NCBI RefSeq assembly: GCF_000613785.1
Contig: NZ_BAJQ01000008.1
Location: forward strand, 1 to 60,849
DNA: 60,849 nucleotides
From: Segatella oulorum JCM 14966
GTDB lineage: Bacteria; Bacteroidota; Bacteroidia; Bacteroidales; Bacteroidaceae
Reading direction: 5' to 3'
The first letter of the stretch is position 1, and every line of letters begins with the position of its first letter. The translations under genes were made by a program, and so were the position numbers. This document shows, in pieces, positions 56,405 to 60,849 of the stretch. The notes under the pieces are model-generated. The model was given only the letters and a program-made list of their open reading frames with translations, made no database searches and was not told the origin of the DNA.

Positions 56405-58270
56405 ATGACCAAGAGCAAATACAGATATTATCTAATAATAGAAAAGAATATTAATTCTGTAATCGTATTTTTTTCTTCCCTACTAATGCTCTGTATAGCA
56501 CTAGTACCTTTAAAGAATGTGCCATATTACATCATTTTTGGTAAAACGGTATTCTTCCTCTATTTTACTTTATTACTCTTCTTTTTGTATGCAATAAGAG
56601 TTTTATTAACCCATAAAAAAATACGTTATTCAGTTATAGACATCATAATACTAATATATGGTACTTATCTGTTGTGGAATTGCAATTATAATGGTCTGTT
56701 ATTCTCTAATAGGGCTCTTGAGATTGAGGCATGTTTTATCTTATACATTGTACTAAGATCCTGCCAATCCATTCACTCTTGGAGTATTATCATTTGTGTA
56801 ATGCTATTAGGGGGTATTCTGCAAGGAATATTAGGAATTTCGCAATTATTAGGGCTAACAACATCAAATAATGTTTATTTTACAATTACAGGTAGCTTTT
56901 ATAACCCTGGCCCCTATGGGGGATACCTAGCTAGTTTATACCCAATAGCTCTTGGAATAAAATTATATAAAGACCCAATTCGTCTTAAACTTAATATTGA
57001 AATTTTAAAATCAAAAATTACAAATTATCTATTAGATATCTGCCTTATAATTCTTTTATTTACAATAATCATTAGTCAATCGCGAGCCGCATGGTGTTCG
57101 ACTATTTGTGTAACTATATATTTTGCTCTTTACAAAATAAAGAATGTTAAGGAAAAGAATAAAAATTTCGTTTTAAATAAAAAGAAAACAACAACAGTTT
57201 TACTATTATGCCTCATTGCTACTAGTATTATAATTTATGTATTGATTCATTTAAGAATTACATCTGTAGCAGGTCGTCTCTACATATGGAAAATTTCAAG
57301 TAATATCGTTGATAAAAATAATTTCTTAACAGGTGTAGGTCTTAATAGGTTTAATCCAATATACATGATAAAACAAGGAGAATATTTGGAAAATGATCCT
57401 CTTTCTCCTTTTTCGATGCTGGCAAACAACACTGAATACTGTTTTAACGAACTTTTCCAATCTTTCATAGAGACTGGGCTGATTGGCCTTGTTCTGTTGG
57501 TGTGCATTATTCTTTCTATTTTGTTTATTCGTAACAAGAATAATAGAGAATGGATGCTAATTGTAAAAGGTGGAATAATAAGTATTACACTATTTTCTTT
57601 TTTCTCATATCCCTTCCATGTCCTCCCCATACTTCTTATCTTTTTTGTTTATATAGCTTTTGGGGCTTTTCTATCTCCTGTGGGGCACATTTATATATTG
57701 AATAAGACACTATCGCATATAATGTCTTTCGTTTTATCAATAAGTCTATGCACTATATGCATCTTCATATATGAGAAAGTCAGTTTCTACTATCAAGCCT
57801 TGAAGAATTGGAATACAGCTGTTTTAGTTATGGCAAATTATAATTATGTGGAAAGTTTGCCTTTTTACAAGGCTGCTCATTCGGCATTGTATCAAAATGG
57901 ATATTTTCTAAATGACTACGGGAAAGTTCTCTATTTGATGGGAAATTTTTCAGCGAGTAATAAAATTTTGTTTGAAGCTGCAAATGTTCATATTACCTCA
58001 TTTACCTATCTAACAATAGGTTTAAACTACGATAAACTTGACAATTTTATGTTAGCTGAAAAGTATTATAAGAAAGCATATTGGCTATGCCCGGAAAGGC
58101 TCTATCCATTGTATCTACTCGTAAAGTTATACGAAAGACATGGAATGCTTCAAGAAGCGTCTTCATTAGGGAATATTGCCTTACATAAAAAAACAAAAAT
58201 AAATTCTATAGCTATAAAACAGATGAGGGAAGAAATATTCTCAATTTTAAACAACAATAAAGAACAATAA
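56405..58270 (+). CDS. O-antigen-ligase-like (Wzy_C) membrane protein with TPR tail
   Basis: A 621-residue protein. About 11 membrane helices span residues ~15-460. Between them is a periplasmic loop typical of O-antigen ligase/polymerase proteins (GRLYIWKISSNIVDKNNFLT, then GVGLNRF), preceded by SQSRAAW. The C-terminal ~160 residues carry TPR-like repeats (FSASNKILFEAANVHITS, FMLAEKYYKKAYWLCPERLY). Proteins with this fold usually join glycans to lipid or protein. It heads an AT-rich operon with a DUF4221-like lipoprotein, a CxxC lipoprotein and an NVEALA-type peptide gene, not with glycan synthesis genes. A role in modifying or exporting the peptide is possible. Confidence 0.75.
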   Translation: MTKSKYRYYLIIEKNINSVIVFFSSLLMLCIALVPLKNVPYYIIFGKTVFFLYFTLLLFFLYAIRVLLTHKKIRYSVIDIIILIYGTYLLWNCNYNGLLFSNRALEIEACFILYIVLRSCQSIHSWSIIICVMLLGGILQGILGISQLLGLTTSNNVYFTITGSFYNPGPYGGYLASLYPIALGIKLYKDPIRLKLNIEILKSKITNYLLDICLIILLFTIIISQSRAAWCSTICVTIYFALYKIKNVKEKNKNFVLNKKKTTTVLLLCLIATSIIIYVLIHLRITSVAGRLYIWKISSNIVDKNNFLTGVGLNRFNPIYMIKQGEYLENDPLSPFSMLANNTEYCFNELFQSFIETGLIGLVLLVCIILSILFIRNKNNREWMLIVKGGIISITLFSFFSYPFHVLPILLIFFVYIAFGAFLSPVGHIYILNKTLSHIMSFVLSISLCTICIFIYEKVSFYYQALKNWNTAVLVMANYNYVESLPFYKAAHSALYQNGYFLNDYGKVLYLMGNFSASNKILFEAANVHITSFTYLTIGLNYDKLDNFMLAEKYYKKAYWLCPERLYPLYLLVKLYERHGMLQEASSLGNIALHKKTKINSIAIKQMREEIFSILNNNKEQ

Positions 58271-58274
58271 AATT

Positions 58275-59453
58275 ATGAGGAAATTATCACTTACACAATT
58301 GTTCCCATTATTTCTAATGATTGCAGCTTGTTCACAACCTGTAAAGGAAATGAAAAATCCTCAAAAAGGAAAGTTGTTAAATAAGATAAGTTGTGTCCTT
58401 AAGGGAGAGAAACAGTTTCTATTAGATTCTATTTCTGCACCAAGACCTTCATATATGCAGGTAATTCAAAATCAAGATCACAGATTATTAACATTTCTAA
58501 ACGAATATGATTCCTCTATTTATTTTTATGACTATTTGACGACAAGGTTTGTTAAAAAAATCGATTTTGGTTCTGAAACTAATGACATTATAAAACCTGC
58601 TGGATATTTTATCTGTGGAGATGATAGTCTATTCATGCTTGATAAGGCAAGAATGGATCTTGTTGTATTTAATAAAAATAAAATAGTCCAACGAATTCCG
58701 TTAAAAGACAGTCGGTTAAAAGATTGGCCCAATAATTATCCACAATATCTTCTTAGCACCGTCAATCCAATCTCTAAAATTAGAGGTGAACTAATTTTAA
58801 TAGGACAACTTTTCTGGTCTATACGCCAAAATGATATTACAAAATTCCATTTTGCAGCATATATTGACATAAAACAGGGAAAAGTCAAATATTATCATAC
58901 ATATCCAGAAGAGATATACGGAAATGGTGCAAATTGGGAAGGTGGACTATTCACTTCTGTTTTTTACACGATTTCACCGGTAGGACAACTAATCCTAAGC
59001 TTTCCTCCATCACATAGTTTATATTTTGCTAATCTTTGCACAAACTCGTATAAAAGTATCTATGGTGGTAGTAATAATGCAAATACAATATATTCCATAG
59101 ACTATAGCGATACAAGGGAAACTCCAAATGAATTAAGCTCACAAAGCTATATTGGACAAGATGTATATAGTGCTATTTTATATGACTCTTTTCGAAAACT
59201 ATATTATAGATTTATGTTAGCAGGAGTCCCAAATTCTTCAATCGGAAATTCAAAGGAAAAGAAAGTTTTATCCATAATCGTCATGGATAAAGATTTTAAG
59301 TATCTTGGCGAATCAAAAATAGGACCATGTAGTGAATGGAACTGGAAAAACTCCTTTGTCACATCCGAAGGACTGAATATCGAATATAATACTCCAAAAG
59401 ATTTTAATGAGAATTATTTAACTTTCAAGACATTTATATTTAAGAAGATTTGA
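58275..59453 (+). CDS. DUF4221/BF3164-like six-bladed propeller lipoprotein
   Basis: A 392-residue lipoprotein (signal ends at Cys in MIAACSQP). The body has propeller-like repeated strands (YFICGDDSLFMLDKARMDLV, SIYFYDYLTTRFVKK, FKYLGESKIGPCSEWNW). This type is often encoded next to NVEALA peptide genes in Bacteroidales; its job is not known. It begins 4 bases after the previous stop and overlaps the next gene by 4 bases, so the three genes form one operon. Confidence 0.7.
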   Translation: MRKLSLTQLFPLFLMIAACSQPVKEMKNPQKGKLLNKISCVLKGEKQFLLDSISAPRPSYMQVIQNQDHRLLTFLNEYDSSIYFYDYLTTRFVKKIDFGSETNDIIKPAGYFICGDDSLFMLDKARMDLVVFNKNKIVQRIPLKDSRLKDWPNNYPQYLLSTVNPISKIRGELILIGQLFWSIRQNDITKFHFAAYIDIKQGKVKYYHTYPEEIYGNGANWEGGLFTSVFYTISPVGQLILSFPPSHSLYFANLCTNSYKSIYGGSNNANTIYSIDYSDTRETPNELSSQSYIGQDVYSAILYDSFRKLYYRFMLAGVPNSSIGNSKEKKVLSIIVMDKDFKYLGESKIGPCSEWNWKNSFVTSEGLNIEYNTPKDFNENYLTFKTFIFKKI

Positions 59454-59926
59454 TTATGAAAAGATATATCTATATTTTACTAGGATACTTACTGCTAGGA
59501 ACTATCGTCTCCTCCTGTAATAGGAAAAGCACTTTTGATGAAGAGAGCTTTTTTATCAATGCTATTGATCATGCACAAATTTCTAACTCCTATAAATGGA
59601 TAGTCATCATACCAGGGGCAGGTTGCTCCGGATGTATACAGGAAGGAGAATTCTTTATGAAGAATTATATAAACAATAGTAATATCTTGTTTGTCTTGAC
59701 AAATTTATCATCACTGAAAATATTGCAATCCAAAACAGGGGTTAAAATAAAAGAACATTCAAATATTTATATAGATCGAGGTAATGATTTCTACTTACCT
59801 ACAATAAATTCTGTATATCCATGTGTCATTAGAATGGAAAATGGAAGAATGACAAAATTCTCTTTCCAAACGCCCCAGACTACCGCCCTATATGATCTTG
59901 AACAAATTCTTGAAAATTCAAAGTAG
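59450..59926 (+). CDS. CxxC thioredoxin-like lipoprotein
   Basis: A 158-residue lipoprotein (signal ends at Cys in IVSSCNRK). The motif IIPGAGCSGCIQEGEFFMKN contains a CSGC redox pair at the place where thioredoxin-fold proteins have their active site. A later SVYPCVIRMENGR resembles the cis-Pro strand region. A thiol-disulfide role in the periplasm is likely. The following peptide gene encodes five cysteines in its mature part, so it may be the substrate. The start overlaps the upstream stop. Confidence 0.65.
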   Translation: MIMKRYIYILLGYLLLGTIVSSCNRKSTFDEESFFINAIDHAQISNSYKWIVIIPGAGCSGCIQEGEFFMKNYINNSNILFVLTNLSSLKILQSKTGVKIKEHSNIYIDRGNDFYLPTINSVYPCVIRMENGRMTKFSFQTPQTTALYDLEQILENSK

Positions 59927-59968
59927 CCCAAATGGCTATATATGTTTAACAATAAAAAACAATTAATT

Positions 59969-60210
59969 ATGAAGAAAAAACTTCTAAGTGTTGGTATTGC
60001 CTTCTGTTCAATAGTGGCAATATCTTTAGCTGCCCTAAATGGAGGGTAAAGTCTTATTCAGGAATCAGCCTGGCTGATCTTGTAAGTACGACCGAAGTGA
60101 ATGCAGAGTGTGCCCTAGGCTCAGACTGCTCCGCAAGCGGGAAATGCCTGAGTAGTGCAGGAATCTGTGTGTTCGCTGTGGATTATCGTGACTGCGATCC
60201 GTACAAGTAA
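59969..60210 (+). CDS. NVEALA-type cysteine-rich secreted peptide, one frame break
   Basis: About 80 residues after mending three G at 60044-60046 to four. The leader is MKKKLLSVGIAFCSIVAISL. Then come SYSGISLADLVSTTEVNAEC and a mature part with five cysteines (ECALGSDCSASGKC, SSAGICVF, YRDCDPYK). The leader followed by a LADL...EVNA segment is the NVEALA peptide pattern of Bacteroidales, a family without known function. It lies 42 bases after the CxxC lipoprotein. A 12-bp hairpin follows 9 bases after its stop. As written it is a truncated 26-codon frame. Confidence 0.65.
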
Positions 60211-60219
60211 TCTAATCTT

Positions 60220-60247
60220 AGCATGGGCTGCAGCCGCAGCCCATGCT
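60220..60247 (+). terminator. 12-bp perfect hairpin between peptide gene and next gene
   Basis: AGCATGGGCTGC (60220-60231) pairs with its complement at 60236-60247 around an AGCC loop, 10 bases before the next ATG. No T-run follows, so it may attenuate transcription or stabilise the abundant 5' message rather than stop fully. Confidence 0.6.
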
Positions 60248-60257
60248 ACGTAATTGT

Positions 60258-60849
60258 ATGAAGCATTCTATGAGAACCTGTAAGAATCTCGGAGTGTTTC
60301 TCCTGCTGAGTCTGTTCTTCCTGACTGCATCCGGTCAGAATCAACCGCATACTGCACAAGATTTGGAGGTAATCCATGCGGCACTGCCTCAGGACCAGCC
60401 GTACATGCTCTTCAGCAAGGAGACCTATGAGACGGGGGAAGACATGTGGTTCAAAGCCTGGCTGTTCGACCGCTCCTTATTGACACTGTCGAACAGGAGT
60501 CAGACTCTCTTTCTGAGAATCTATGATTCCGCCGACAGCCTTGTGTGGAACGAGAAGTATCCGATCTCCGGTGGGCGGGCGGAAGGACACGTCTTCATCG
60601 GGGAACATTGGAAAACCGGGGAGTACAGGGTGGAGGGATATACTCAGTCTTCGTTCTATGCAGACAGTACGGAAGCCGTCTTTCCTCAAAAGATATGGGT
60701 TGTTGACCGAATCGACAAACAGGAACCACAAGACACGAGAACAGGACTACAGAAAGACAACATCAGACTTGGCTTGTATCCAGAAGGGGGCTATTTGGTT
60801 CAGGGTATAAAAAACTATGTTGCATTTAAGGCAACAGACAACCAAGGTA
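60258..60849 (+). CDS. Large exported MG2/macroglobulin-like protein, 5' part only
   Basis: Open to the window end: 197 codons are visible. A signal peptide (about 1-26; LGVFLLLSLFFLTASGQ) is followed by a segment typical of MG2-domain proteins of Bacteroidales (QPYMLFSKETYETGEDMWFK, then AWLFDRSLLTLSN, LFLRIYDSADSLVW, WKTGEYRVEGYTQSSFYADS). It continues into a second such domain (LGLYPEGGYLVQGIKNYVAF). In the family this build leads to a larger outer-envelope protein, sometimes with a TonB-type plug. The GC content is higher than in the operon before it. Whether it belongs functionally with the peptide gene is open. Confidence 0.7.
   Translation, partial: MKHSMRTCKNLGVFLLLSLFFLTASGQNQPHTAQDLEVIHAALPQDQPYMLFSKETYETGEDMWFKAWLFDRSLLTLSNRSQTLFLRIYDSADSLVWNEKYPISGGRAEGHVFIGEHWKTGEYRVEGYTQSSFYADSTEAVFPQKIWVVDRIDKQEPQDTRTGLQKDNIRLGLYPEGGYLVQGIKNYVAFKATDNQG

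Overview
The window looks like a gut-type Bacteroidales chromosome (Bacteroides/Prevotella grade; genus not decidable from sequence alone). The signs are TAnnTTTG -7 boxes in front of many genes, a SusC/SusD locus with a hybrid two-component regulator, CTnDOT-type mobile-element genes (DUF1896, DUF3408, DUF3945, TopB, methylase-helicase, IntDOT-like recombinases) and an NVEALA-type peptide gene.

Layout. (1) 1-6.4 kb: remnant of an NBU-like mobilizable element. It has a C-terminally cut serine recombinase, a hairpin-rich control region, an XRE regulator, a DNA-binding protein, a Toprim/RecA-like primase-ATPase, a HTH protein and an AbiE-type toxin-antitoxin pair; its integrase and relaxase are absent. 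(2) 6.4-24.9 kb: a minus-strand polysaccharide utilization locus, probably for arabinan or an arabinose-rich glycan: HTCS regulator, lipoprotein, SusD, SusC, GH43, GH3, a GH43-aldose-1-epimerase fusion and a six-hairpin glycosidase-like protein. Two promoters carry the same paired direct repeats, probably the HTCS operators. IS4-, IS1595- and IS5-type remnants flank the locus. (3) 25.1-27.4 kb: a cut copy of the HTH gene and a second AbiE pair. The utilization locus is therefore bracketed by two HTH+AbiE modules. (4) 27.4-55.6 kb: part of a CTnDOT-like conjugative element (methylase-helicase, TopB, DUF3945 protein). Its methylase-helicase gene is split by a nested ~18.3 kb integrative element (29151-47432) with an 8-bp direct repeat at its ends; removing one repeat copy and the insert restores the reading frame exactly. 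The nested element carries two tyrosine recombinases, accessory HTH/DUF genes, a candidate oriT with a MobC-like gene, and heme/iron-type cargo (TonB receptor, HmuY, calycin-like and other lipoproteins, DUF438/hemerythrin protein, PepSY membrane protein). (5) 55.6-60.85 kb: a gap with a MITE-like inverted repeat, then an AT-rich operon: O-antigen-ligase-like/TPR protein, DUF4221-like lipoprotein, CxxC thioredoxin-like lipoprotein, a cysteine-rich NVEALA-type peptide gene and the start of a large exported protein. This last operon is the best candidate for an undescribed system.

About fourteen single-base frame breaks occur in otherwise well-conserved genes. Nearly all are one missing base, mostly in a short homopolymer, which suggests consensus errors of long-read sequencing at least as much as gene decay. 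Frame-broken genes are annotated below as single genes, with the break positions given.
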